Position numbers and translations under genes: made by a program | Shown here: piece after piece, positions 1-6,197 of the stretch | Position numbering within the stretch: position 1 is the stretch's first letter | How the letters are laid out: each line of letters begins with the position of its first letter | Notes under the pieces: generated by a model | Databases searched by the model: none | Seen by the model: the letters and a program-made list of their open reading frames with translations, nothing else | Told to the model about the DNA's origin: nothing | Assembly: GCF_019695415.1 (NCBI RefSeq) | Contig: NZ_JAIFKJ010000559.1 | Span: 1 to 6,444, forward strand | Length of the DNA: 6,444 nt | Source: Thiohalocapsa sp. | GTDB taxonomy: Bacteria > Pseudomonadota > Gammaproteobacteria > Chromatiales > Chromatiaceae | Direction: 5' to 3'

Positions 1-17
1 GCAATGCGGGCGTTCAT
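1..17 (-). CDS. 5' end of an unidentified gene running off the left edge
   Basis: An ATG at 17 on the minus strand opens a frame that reads M-N-A-R-I before the window ends. A purine-rich stretch, AGGGAGGAGG (minus strand, 30-21), lies just upstream and gives a Shine-Dalgarno core 3 to 6 nt from the ATG. That is the strongest ribosome-binding signal in the window. Five codons are too few to name a product. It is transcribed in the same direction as fmdB but is separated from it by about 520 bp of repeats and unexplained sequence, so shared transcription is doubtful. In many gammaproteobacteria the gene after fmdB belongs to the aspS neighbourhood, but these residues do not resemble the AspS start as I know it. 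Confidence 0.4.
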
Positions 18-20
18 TGG

Positions 21-30
21 CCTCCTCCCT
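21..30 (-). promoter_or_regulatory. Ribosome binding site of the left-edge gene
   Basis: On the minus strand this reads AGGGAGGAGG and ends 3 nt before the ATG at 17. GGGAGG (29-24) has a spacing of 6 nt, and AGGAGG (26-21) a tighter spacing of 3 nt. It is what supports the ATG at 17 as a real start. Confidence 0.5.
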
Positions 31-43
31 CTGATGTCGATCT

Positions 44-135
44 CTCAAGGAGATACCGATTCATTGACCATCCCGGCCAAAAATTGGACGGGCATCCTGC
101 CCGCGCGGGAAACGCCAATAAGTCGGCGTTCCTCT
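44..135 (-). repeat. Structured dispersed repeat, copy 1 (longer form)
   Basis: Read on the minus strand, this region matches the segment at about 1849-1920. One block around CCGCGCGGG agrees at about 41 of 46 positions. A second block at the far end (61-44 here, around ATCTCC) agrees at about 16 of 21. Copy 1 carries about 23 bp (67-89) that copy 2 lacks. That extra piece overlaps a hairpin with arms CCCGGCCAA (72-80) and TTGGACGGG (84-92), 8 of 9 paired, and loop AAA. A second hairpin has arms AACGCC (111-116) and GGCGTT (125-130) around 8 nt. The outer ends are loosely inverted copies of each other. On the minus strand it sits between a possible promoter zone and the ATG at 17, so it may lie in that gene's 5' leader. 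No coding capacity is seen. Confidence 0.65.
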
Positions 136-136
136 A

Positions 137-160
137 ATTAGAATATTAGACTATTCTAAT
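137..160. promoter_or_regulatory. AT-rich perfect palindrome, candidate operator
   Basis: The arms ATTAGAATA (137-145) and TATTCTAAT (152-160) are perfect reverse complements of 9 bp around the spacer TTAGAC. The run is almost free of G and C in otherwise very GC-rich DNA. Each strand contains TAGAAT, a passable -10 hexamer. It lies about 120 bp upstream of the minus-strand start at 17. AT-rich dyads of this size are typical binding sites for dimeric winged-helix regulators such as the ArsR/BigR group, but no regulator gene is visible here. An intrinsic terminator is a weaker alternative: the stem is AT-rich, and only CTTTT follows on the plus strand. Confidence 0.4.
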
Positions 161-350
161 CTTTTCGCCCGCGGTCAGGCGCGGGAGTTCGGCAAAACGC
201 GCGACGGGGAGCTGGACCCAAGCTTGGTCGCACGGTCGGCGGTCGGGCTACTGCCGCAGGCCCGCGCTTGACAGGCCGCACGCGATGTCGGCCGCACGGC
301 GGCCGGCTGCGCGACGCTGTCGCTGCGCGCATGCCGGCCCCGGCGGACCC
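161..350. other. GC-rich intergenic stretch with no recognisable gene
   Basis: I see no supported coding sequence here. Open frames cross this stretch on both strands, but their translations are arginine-, alanine- and proline-rich, show no family motif, and continue unchanged through the palindrome at 351-537. That is typical of chance open frames in high-GC DNA. A short TTGACA near 273 has no convincing -10 partner. It could be a decayed gene remnant, which I cannot show. Confidence 0.4.
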
Positions 351-537
351 CTCAGAGGTTGTGAAGAATCTGCCGGCCGTCGCGAGGGCGTCTCCGGGCG
401 TGCCCAGCAAGGCGCGCAGAGCCGAACAGTGGGGAGCTTAGTCGTTCTAAGTGACCCGCTGTGCGGCTCTGCGCAACGCCGCTGGGCGCGTCCGGAGGCG
501 TCCGCAGTAGGTCGGTGGGTTCTTCACAACCTCTCAG
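351..537 (+). repeat. 187-nt imperfect palindrome (MITE-like or structured-RNA element)
   Basis: The left arm 351-429 and right arm 459-537 are reverse complements at about 70% of positions. The outermost 18 bp match at 17 positions (GAGGTTGTGAAGAA on the left, TTCTTCACAACCTC on the right). The inner block GCGCAGAGCCG is also perfect. The centre closes with GGG (431-433) against CCC (455-457), then CTTAG (437-441) against CTAAG (447-451) around the loop TCGTT. The whole element can therefore fold as one hairpin. Of the transition-type mismatches, ten are G-U pairs on the plus strand (eight in the arms, two in the central part) and three are A-C, all three in internal loops. The right end is 4 nt from the fmdB stop codon. 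It could be a miniature inverted-repeat element, a structured RNA or a read-through barrier. It encodes no protein I recognise, and I see no clear target-site duplication. Confidence 0.75.
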
Positions 538-541
538 CGCG

Positions 542-895
542 TCAACCGGCTCCCGCCGCCGCCTTGGCTTTGGTGTCGCCCGCTGGCTTCGCGGCAGGCT
601 TATCGGCCTTCGGCTGCGCAGCCTCACCGCCGCCCTGCTTGCCGTCGGTGCCTGCGTCCTTGCCTTCCTTGGGCTTCTCCTTGTCGCCGGCATCGTGCAG
701 GTTCTTCTTACCATCCTGCTTGAAATCGGTCTCATACCAACCGCCACCCTTGAGTCGGAACGCGGCGGCGGTCAACTGCTTCTTGAGTGCCGCGGCACCG
801 CAGGCAGGGCAATCCGTGAGCGGGGCATCGCTGATTTTCTGCAGTGCGTCCAGCTCGTGGCCGCAGGCCTCGCAGCGATAGGCGTAAATGGGCAT
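542..895 (-). CDS. FmdB-family zinc ribbon protein
   Basis: The product has 117 residues. It begins MPIYAYRC, the hallmark start of the FmdB/CxxC-CxxC regulatory zinc-ribbon family. Four cysteines form two knuckles (C8-x2-C11 and C29-x2-C32) that should bind one zinc ion. The family's conserved GGGWYETDFK segment follows at 50-59. Beyond residue 60 the chain is a lysine-, alanine-, glycine- and proline-rich low-complexity tail, probably disordered. The ATG at 895 is preceded by GGTGAGGA at a suitable distance. The family was named from a proposed regulator of formamidase genes, but for most members no molecular role is established. It is usually soluble, and no signal peptide or membrane segment is seen. 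The gene is divergent from the SDR across 85 bp. The stop codon sits 4 nt from the large palindrome. The family call is firm; the function is open. Confidence 0.93.
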   Translation of the reverse strand: MPIYAYRCEACGHELDALQKISDAPLTDCPACGAAALKKQLTAAAFRLKGGGWYETDFKQDGKKNLHDAGDKEKPKEGKDAGTDGKQGGGEAAQPKADKPAAKPAGDTKAKAAAGAG

Positions 896-902
896 GGTCG
901 AG

Positions 903-910
903 TCCTCACC
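903..910 (-). promoter_or_regulatory. Ribosome binding site of fmdB
   Basis: The minus strand reads GGTGAGGA. Its GAGG lies 8 nt before the ATG at 895, which agrees with the conserved MPIY start. Confidence 0.5.
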
Positions 911-934
911 GAGGGCAGAGCAAACAACCTGCCC

Positions 935-962
935 ATGGTAGGGTTGATACCCGGGGATTCAA
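935..962 (-). promoter_or_regulatory. Possible sigma-70 promoter of fmdB
   Basis: On the minus strand TTGAAT (962-957) and TACCAT (940-935) are 16 bp apart, each four of six matches to the -35 and -10 consensus. A start near 928 would leave a leader of about 33 nt. The match is weak and rests on position within the short divergent region. Confidence 0.25.
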
Positions 963-967
963 GCTAG

Positions 968-973
968 AAGGAG
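968..973 (+). promoter_or_regulatory. Ribosome binding site of the SDR gene
   Basis: AAGGAG lies 7 nt upstream of the ATG at 981 and fixes that start. Confidence 0.7.
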
Positions 974-980
974 CGGTTGC

Positions 981-1853
981 ATGGCGACACCGAGCGCGGC
1001 AGCGGCACCCACCGCGCGCAGCATCCTCATTACCGGCTGCTCCAGTGGCATCGGCCACGCCTGCGCTCACGGCCTCGCTGCCCGCGGTTGGAAGGTCATC
1101 GCCTCCGCACGTCAAGCCGAGGACGTTGCCGGATTACAGCGCGAAGGCCTCACCGCGGTGCAGCTCGACCTGCGCGATCCCGCCAGCATCCAGGCCGGCC
1201 TCGAGGCCGCCCTTGCACACACCGGCGGCCGTCTGGATGCCCTGTTCAACAACGGCGCCTATGGCCAGCCGGGGGCCGTGGAGGACCTCAGCCGGGCGGT
1301 CCTGCAGGCACAGTTCGAGACCAACCTGTTCGGATGGCACGACCTGACCCGCCGCGTGATCCCGCTCATGCGCGCCCAAGGTCACGGGCGCATCGTGCAG
1401 AACAGCTCCGTGCTCGGACTCGTCGCGCTGCCCTACCGCGGCGCCTATGTGGCGAGCAAATTCGCGCTGGAGGGCCTGACCGACACGCTGCGCCTGGAGC
1501 TTGCGGGCAGCGGCATCCACGTGAGCCTGATCGAGCCCGGCCCCATTCTGAGCCGCTTCCGTGAGAACGGCTACGCCGTCTATCTTCGCACCATCGACGC
1601 CACAGCCAGCGTCCACCAGGCCACCTACCGACGCATGGAAGCGCGGCTCAAGACGGCGGGTCCGGCCCAACCCTTCACACTGCCGCCGGAGGCCGTGCTG
1701 AAGAAGCTTGTGCATGCCTTGGAGAGTCCGCGGCCGCGGGCACGCTATTACGTCACTGTCCCAACGCACCTGATGGGCAGCCTCAAGCGCCTGCTCGGCA
1801 CCCGTGCCCTGGATTGGGCGCTCAAGCGCATCTCCCGCGGCGGACGGGGCTAA
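981..1853 (+). CDS. Short-chain dehydrogenase/reductase (classical SDR)
   Basis: This 290-residue protein has the classical SDR Rossmann layout. The nucleotide-binding motif TGCSSGIG is at 18-25, followed by R44 at the end of strand 2, an arrangement common in NADP-preferring members. N115 lies in the helix-4 region, S142/S143 fill the catalytic serine position, and YVASK at 156-160 supplies the catalytic Tyr and Lys. The PGP turn is at 186-188. The family would catalyse NAD(P)-dependent oxidation or reduction of an alcohol/carbonyl; the substrate cannot be read from sequence. The usual NNAG motif reads NNGAYG at 90-95, a form I associate with a subgroup of uncharacterised gammaproteobacterial SDRs. 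The length fits cytosolic SDRs with a C-terminal extension. No signal peptide is seen. The gene is divergent from fmdB and convergent with gshA. Its TAA stop lies in the terminal repeat of a dispersed element. Confidence 0.93.
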   Translation: MATPSAAAAPTARSILITGCSSGIGHACAHGLAARGWKVIASARQAEDVAGLQREGLTAVQLDLRDPASIQAGLEAALAHTGGRLDALFNNGAYGQPGAVEDLSRAVLQAQFETNLFGWHDLTRRVIPLMRAQGHGRIVQNSSVLGLVALPYRGAYVASKFALEGLTDTLRLELAGSGIHVSLIEPGPILSRFRENGYAVYLRTIDATASVHQATYRRMEARLKTAGPAQPFTLPPEAVLKKLVHALESPRPRARYYVTVPTHLMGSLKRLLGTRALDWALKRISRGGRG

Positions 1854-1920
1854 GGAAGCGCCGATTTATTGGCGCTTCCCGCGCGGGGCAGGACGCCCAA
1901 TAAATCAGCATCTCCCTAGG
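1849..1920 (+). repeat. Structured dispersed repeat, copy 2 (short form)
   Basis: The ends are imperfect inverted repeats of about 24 bp, and the inner 10 bp are perfect: GATTTATTGG (1863-1872) against CCAATAAATC (1897-1906). A competing hairpin has perfect 8-bp arms GAAGCGCC (1855-1862) and GGCGCTTC (1871-1878) around 8 nt. CCGCGCGG follows immediately. The element is the inverted counterpart of the copy at 44-135 and lacks that copy's extra 23 bp. It fills most of the gap between the convergent SDR and gshA genes. It could hinder read-through in both directions, but neither strand has the T-run of an intrinsic terminator. Confidence 0.7.
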
Positions 1921-1971
1921 CGCAGCGCGCCGCGAGCATCTGGGCGCCGCGCGCGAGCGGTCCGGTCGGGG

Positions 1972-3606
1972 TCACACAGGCGCCCGCAGCGCCACGGGCT
2001 GTTGCTCGCTCTGCGCGAAGTAGCGGTGCAGGAACTCGTCGAAGTCGATGTCGTCCGCCGCCTCGATGGCGTGCTGACGGTCGCGGGAGGTGGCAGTGAG
2101 GTCGTCCAGCCAGGCGGCGCGCTCGGGCGACGGCGGCGTGGAGAGAAAATCCCCCCGATGCTGCTCGGTGAGTCTGCGCGCAAATTCCGCAAAGCCCTCG
2201 CCCCGGGCGCGCATCTCGGCGAGCATGCTCGCGGAGGGGGTGAGCTCCGGGTCTTCGGCCTTGGCCCGCTGCGCGGCGAGACTCCGGCCGTAGCTGCCGT
2301 CGGCGCCCACGTCCAGCAGCTCGGCCAACGGCTGCATGGCATCGAGCACGGCACAGGCCCAGTCGCGCAGCGTTGGCATGGCTGCGCCGGCCTGCAGTCT
2401 GAGGCCGGGCTCACGTCCGCGGTGCGCGGCCAGCACCTGGTTGGTATCGATGGCCCGGCGCTCGCGGGTGTCGATGCGCGGGCTGTCGGTGAGCAGACTG
2501 TAGAGCATGAGCAGCCGCAGGAAGGCCATCTGCTCGGCGTCGATGCCGAGCGGGTGGTAGGCGTTCACGTCGAGCGAGCGCAGCTCCACGTAGCGCACGC
2601 CGCGGCGGCGCAAGGCCAGCGTGGGCCGCTCCATCCAGTCCGTCAGCTGCTTCGGGCGGACGGTACTGTAATACTCGTTCTCGATCTGCAGGACATGGTC
2701 GTTCAGCTGCTCGTAAATGCCGTTGACCTTGACGCCGATAGACTCGTACTGCGGACAGGGGGTCTCGATGGCCCAGGTGAGGCTCTTGATGTAGGCATCC
2801 AGGCTGTCGTAGCAGGCCTTCATGCCGGTGCCTTCTTCCTGCCGGTTCTGGTAGCCGATATCCCCCATGCGCAGGGAGGTCGCATAGGGATAGTAGTAGG
2901 TCCTGGCGTCGAACGATTCGAGATCGGTCGCGGCGTCCTGCACAAAGCTCTTGCACACCGCGGGCGACGCGCCGAACAGATAGGGCACCAGCCAGCCGAG
3001 CCGCTGCAGATTGCGCACCATGCCCATGTAGCGCGCTGAGCGAAGCGCCTGTGCATCACCGCTCTGGTCCACGCCGGCCACGGGTGGCAGCGCGGCGAGC
3101 CGCGGCCAAATGGCCTCATCGGCGGAGTAGTTGAAGTGCACGCCGGCGATGATCTGCATCACCCGGCCGTAGCGATTGCCGAGACCGCGCCGGTAGATGG
3201 TCTTCATGCGCGCGGCATTGGAGGTTCCGTACTCGGCGAGCGGGATCCGCGCGCCGCCATGGAGCACGCAGGGCATACTGGTCGCCCACAGCCGCTCGTC
3301 GTCGATCTGGCGGTAGACGAACCGATGCAGGTCATCGAGCGTCGCGAGCGCTTCCGCGGCCGTAGCCACGGCTGGCGTCACCAGCTCCAACAAGGCTTCC
3401 GAGAAATCGGTGGTAATGCAAGGGTGGGTCAGGGCGGAGCCCAAACCGTGCGGGTGCGGGGCAGTCGACACCAACCCGGAGGCGGTGACCCTCAGCGCCT
3501 CCTTCTCCAGCCCAACGCGCCCGCCGCCGAGGATGCGCCTGCCTGCGTCGTCGGTGAACCCGGCGAGCAGCTCCGGGGCGATGCCGGCAACCACACCGTC
3601 ACTCAT
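1972..3606 (-). CDS. gshA: Glutamate-cysteine ligase, type 1
   Basis: This enzyme joins L-glutamate to L-cysteine with ATP, giving gamma-glutamylcysteine, the first step of glutathione synthesis in the cytosol. From the ATG at 3606 the product is 544 residues, slightly longer than E. coli GshA (518). Family blocks appear in order: GLEKEALRV (32-40), GSALTHPCITTDFSEALLE (56-74), YGTSN (126-130), GLGNRYGRVMQIIAGVHFNY (141-160), YLFGASPA (209-216), LRMGDIGYQNR (245-255), IGVKVNGIYEQLNDHVLQIE (290-309) and RYVELRSLDVN (338-348). Together they identify the type 1 ligase. The frame stays open upstream to a GTG at 3684, but those 26 residues lack family similarity. Neither start has a clear Shine-Dalgarno site, so the ATG was chosen on homology. 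It lies 173 bp downstream of prc on the same strand and converges on the SDR. No truncation is seen. Confidence 0.96.
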   Translation of the reverse strand: MSDGVVAGIAPELLAGFTDDAGRRILGGGRVGLEKEALRVTASGLVSTAPHPHGLGSALTHPCITTDFSEALLELVTPAVATAAEALATLDDLHRFVYRQIDDERLWATSMPCVLHGGARIPLAEYGTSNAARMKTIYRRGLGNRYGRVMQIIAGVHFNYSADEAIWPRLAALPPVAGVDQSGDAQALRSARYMGMVRNLQRLGWLVPYLFGASPAVCKSFVQDAATDLESFDARTYYYPYATSLRMGDIGYQNRQEEGTGMKACYDSLDAYIKSLTWAIETPCPQYESIGVKVNGIYEQLNDHVLQIENEYYSTVRPKQLTDWMERPTLALRRRGVRYVELRSLDVNAYHPLGIDAEQMAFLRLLMLYSLLTDSPRIDTRERRAIDTNQVLAAHRGREPGLRLQAGAAMPTLRDWACAVLDAMQPLAELLDVGADGSYGRSLAAQRAKAEDPELTPSASMLAEMRARGEGFAEFARRLTEQHRGDFLSTPPSPERAAWLDDLTATSRDRQHAIEAADDIDFDEFLHRYFAQSEQQPVALRAPV

Positions 3607-3779
3607 GGACGGTGGCGGCCGACGGCACGGAGCACCGGCAAGTCCGGATTGGACAGCCGCTGCGAAGACACAGGCTGTTCTCACAGCTGGTTGACACCGT
3701 CCGGATGAGGTGCTGGTTGGACATGATGCGCGATGCTGGGTGACTGCCGCGGCGACCCTTGATGCGGACAGCGCGCCTC
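3607..3779. other. Intergenic region between prc and gshA
   Basis: This 173-bp gap holds no gene. Its sequence has a weak GC-rich dyad at about 3738-3759 (GGGT and ACCC flanking GCCGCGG) just after the prc stop, without a T-run. The hexanucleotide TCCGGA occurs twice (around 3643 and 3700). I found no convincing promoter, so whether gshA is transcribed from prc or on its own is undecided. Confidence 0.4.
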
Positions 3780-5879
3780 TCAGTCGCGCATCGCCGCCCG
3801 GGGCCGATCTTCAGCGGACTGGATGACGATGACGTCGGCCAGGATACGCGCCGCCTCTTCGGCCTGGATGCGGTCGATCACCTCCTGCTGACGCTCCAGG
3901 GCATCCTCGTCCACCTCGTCCGCGTCCTCGTCCACCGGCTCGAGTCCACGCGCTCGGAGGAAACGGTCGCGCTCTTGCTCGAGAACGCGGTCGCGGCGCT
4001 CCGACTCGCGCCGGCGCTCGCTCTCACGCAGGGAAACCTCTTCCTGCTGATTGATCTCGGAGAGCAGATCGCCGCGGGAGATCAGCATGCGGAAGCCATC
4101 GTCCTTCAGGATGCGCTCGGCAGAGCGCTGGCGCAGCACATCCACGTCGAGCGGCCGGTAGCGGGCATAGCGCGCGGGACGAATGCGATCCCAAGGCAGG
4201 GCGTTCTCCAGCGAGCGCTCGCCATGGTCGGACAAATCCGGCCCCAGCTCGAAGCGGATGTCAGGCTCGATCCCCTTGAGCTGGGTGCTGCCGCCGCTGA
4301 CCCGGAAGAACTCCGCCATGGTGAGCCGCAGCCGGCCAAGCTCCGCGGTATTGCCGGGCATGTAGCGGTCGAGGTCGATGAGCGTCTGCACGGTGCCCTT
4401 GCCGAAGGTGGGCTCGCCGATGATGATGCCGCGTCCATAGTCCTGGATGGCGCCGGCGAAAATCTCCGACGCGGATGCGCTGTTGCGGTCCACCAGCACG
4501 GCAAGCGGGCCCGAATAGATCACACCGGGCGCCGGGTCCACTTCGACTTCGACCTTGCCGAGCGCATCTTTGACCTGTACCACCGGCCCCTGGTCGATGA
4601 ACAGCCCAGTGAGGGAGGTGGCCTCGGTGAGGGAGCCGCCGCCATTGCCGCGCAGATCGATGACCAGCCCGTCGATGCCCTTGCCTTCCAGCTCCTGGAT
4701 GAGCCGACGCACATCACGGGTGGTGCTGGTGAAGTCCCTACTGCCCTCGGACTCTGCACGGAAATCCCGATAGAAGGCCGGCACCTCGATGACCCCGATA
4801 CGCAGATTTGGGGCGTTGGCCGGCCCCTCGATCAAGTATGACTGCGCGGCTTGGTCCTCCAGGCGAATCTCGTTGCGCACCAGCTCAACCTCGCGCGTGC
4901 GCCCGCCCGAGCCGCTCGCCTTCGGCAGGATCTCCAGCCGGACCAGGGAGCCCTTGGGCCCGCGGATCTTGTCGACGACATCCTGCAGACGCCAGCCGAC
5001 TACGTCTTCCATCTCTCCGCTCTGGCCTTGAGCAACGCCGATGATGCGGTCGCCGCTGTGCACCTGGCCGGACTGGCGGGCAGGGCCGCCGGCGATGGTG
5101 CGCTGGATGACGGTGTACTCGTTCTCGGCACTCAGCACCGCGCCGATGCCCTCCAGCTTGAGCCGCATGCTGATGTCGAAGTTCTCCGACGTGCTCGGCG
5201 ACATGTAGCTGGTATGCGGCTCGAGCGTCCGCGTATAGGCATTCACGAAGGCCTGATACACGTCGTCTGCGGTGAATTGGTACACGCGCCGCGAGATGCC
5301 CTCATAGCGCTTGCGCAGCTGCTCGCGGATGTCGGCGTCGGACTCGTCTGCCAGCTTCAGCGTGAGGTAGTCGTACTTGACACGCTTACGCCAAATCTCG
5401 TCGAGCTCCGCATCGCTTTTGGCCCACGCCGCATCCTCGCGGTCGAAGCGATACGTCTCCGAGCGGTCGAAGTCGAAATCCTGCTCCAAGAGTGACATCG
5501 CGTACTCGATGCGGCTGTCTACGCGCATGCGGTAGACACGAAAGATATCGAAGGCGAGGTCGAGCTTGCCCTCGTCCAGGTCGTCGTCGAGTCGGCTGGC
5601 GCCGCGCGTGAAACGCTCGATGTCCCGCTCCATGAAGAACGAGCGGTTCGGGTCCAGATCTTCAAAATAATTGAGCAGCGTCTCCTGCGCGAAATTGTCA
5701 TCGAGCCGGAAATTGCGGTAGTGGAAACGCTCCAGCACCTTGTTGATGACGAGCGTGGTCTTGCTCTGGCGATCCGACGGAAACAGCTCCGCCATGCCGA
5801 CGGGCGTGAACTCGGCCACGGCCGCACAGGACATGCACAGCCACGCCGCCAAAAACACCACCAGGGCACCGAGGCGCAT
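3780..5879 (-). CDS. prc: Tail-specific (C-terminal processing) protease Prc
   Basis: This is a periplasmic serine protease of family S41 that degrades proteins with nonpolar C-termini. In E. coli it trims FtsI and, with NlpI, degrades the peptidoglycan hydrolase MepS. From the ATG at 5879 the product has 699 residues (E. coli 682). A signal peptide (MRLGALVVFLAAWLCMSC) ends at AVA, a signal peptidase I site. An N-terminal helical domain follows. A PDZ domain begins at KLEGIGAVLS (241-250). The protease core has DLRGNGGGS (408-416) and NSASASE (466-472), with S469 as nucleophile. K494 in GKGTVQ is the general base; the 25-residue spacing equals E. coli S452/K477. A highly charged C-terminal domain completes the family layout. 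The frame stays open to an ATG at 6020, but the extra 47 residues would bury the signal peptide and use fewer GC-ending codons. No start has a good ribosome site. Function is confident; the start is less so. Confidence 0.95.
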   Translation of the reverse strand: MRLGALVVFLAAWLCMSCAAVAEFTPVGMAELFPSDRQSKTTLVINKVLERFHYRNFRLDDNFAQETLLNYFEDLDPNRSFFMERDIERFTRGASRLDDDLDEGKLDLAFDIFRVYRMRVDSRIEYAMSLLEQDFDFDRSETYRFDREDAAWAKSDAELDEIWRKRVKYDYLTLKLADESDADIREQLRKRYEGISRRVYQFTADDVYQAFVNAYTRTLEPHTSYMSPSTSENFDISMRLKLEGIGAVLSAENEYTVIQRTIAGGPARQSGQVHSGDRIIGVAQGQSGEMEDVVGWRLQDVVDKIRGPKGSLVRLEILPKASGSGGRTREVELVRNEIRLEDQAAQSYLIEGPANAPNLRIGVIEVPAFYRDFRAESEGSRDFTSTTRDVRRLIQELEGKGIDGLVIDLRGNGGGSLTEATSLTGLFIDQGPVVQVKDALGKVEVEVDPAPGVIYSGPLAVLVDRNSASASEIFAGAIQDYGRGIIIGEPTFGKGTVQTLIDLDRYMPGNTAELGRLRLTMAEFFRVSGGSTQLKGIEPDIRFELGPDLSDHGERSLENALPWDRIRPARYARYRPLDVDVLRQRSAERILKDDGFRMLISRGDLLSEINQQEEVSLRESERRRESERRDRVLEQERDRFLRARGLEPVDEDADEVDEDALERQQEVIDRIQAEEAARILADVIVIQSAEDRPRAAMRD

Positions 5880-6077
5880 CCGCGCCCGAGCGCCTGCGGC
5901 GTCGCGGGGCTGTGCCGCGCTTGTTGGCGCCGGGGCGGCCGACGCACCAGCCGAAGCCGGCTCGGTTGCATGGAAATGACCGGAGCGAAAAGTGGATTGC
6001 ATCATGCTCGTATCAGCCATCTGTCAGCCAGCGGGAGCCTGTGGGGCGCGCGGTGCCAACCTGCGCGGCAGAGGCAG

Positions 6078-6106
6078 ACAGTAACGGTCCGAAGGCGCAA
6101 GTTCAA
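6078..6106 (-). promoter_or_regulatory. Possible promoter upstream of prc
   Basis: On the minus strand TTGAAC (6106-6101) and TACTGT (6083-6078) are separated by 17 bp. They match the -35 and -10 consensus at four and three of six positions. The location between the pgeF-like stop and prc is sensible, but the match is weak. Confidence 0.2.
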
Positions 6107-6137
6107 CGCTGGCGCAGATGCCGCCGCCCGTGCCGCG

Positions 6138-6189
6138 CCGAGCCGCAGGCGGCGCCCCGTGCCGATCGCTCACCGGCCGCGCGGCTCGG
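6138..6189. terminator. GC-rich inverted repeat after the pgeF-like gene
   Basis: CCGAGCCGC (6138-6146) and GCGGCTCGG (6181-6189) are perfect 9-bp inverted repeats around a 34-bp GC-rich spacer. On the minus strand the hairpin starts 8 nt after the TGA at 6198-6200. It could stall RNA polymerase or stabilise the 3' end, but it lacks the T-run of a standard intrinsic terminator. Confidence 0.3.
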
Positions 6190-6197
6190 AGATCAAG

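Noticed and set aside
351..537. Standard intrinsic terminator of fmdB
   Set aside because: The stem is far longer than a terminator. On the fmdB-sense (minus) strand its wobble positions become A-C mismatches, and no T-run follows.
285..967. Open frames on both strands through the palindrome and fmdB
   Set aside because: They cross the 187-nt hairpin without change of character or overlap fmdB in antisense. The apparent membrane segments in the plus-strand frame at 461-967 come from the reversed Lys/Ala-rich fmdB tail.
44..1920. CRISPR-like repeats
   Set aside because: Only two copies exist. They are inverted relative to each other, about 1.8 kb apart and of unequal length, with no spacer pattern.
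1921..1971. GC-rich dyads as a terminator for gshA or the SDR
   Set aside because: Several overlapping GCGC pairings are possible, none is clearly best, and there is no T-run. It looks like base composition alone.
1804..3039. Plus-strand open frame of 411 residues
   Set aside because: It is antisense to gshA, shows no family motif, and its residue pattern mirrors the complementary codons of the ligase. It is a high-GC shadow frame.
3759..5495. Long plus-strand open frames opposite prc (3759-4841 and 4851-5495)
   Set aside because: Both are antisense to clear Prc domains, including the catalytic core, and are rich in the His, Leu and Ala expected from reversed coding sequence.
5801..5880. 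Lipoprotein signal in Prc (LCMSC)
   Set aside because: The residues before the cysteine do not fit the lipobox (Cys at -3, Met at -2), while AVA just after is a good signal peptidase I site.
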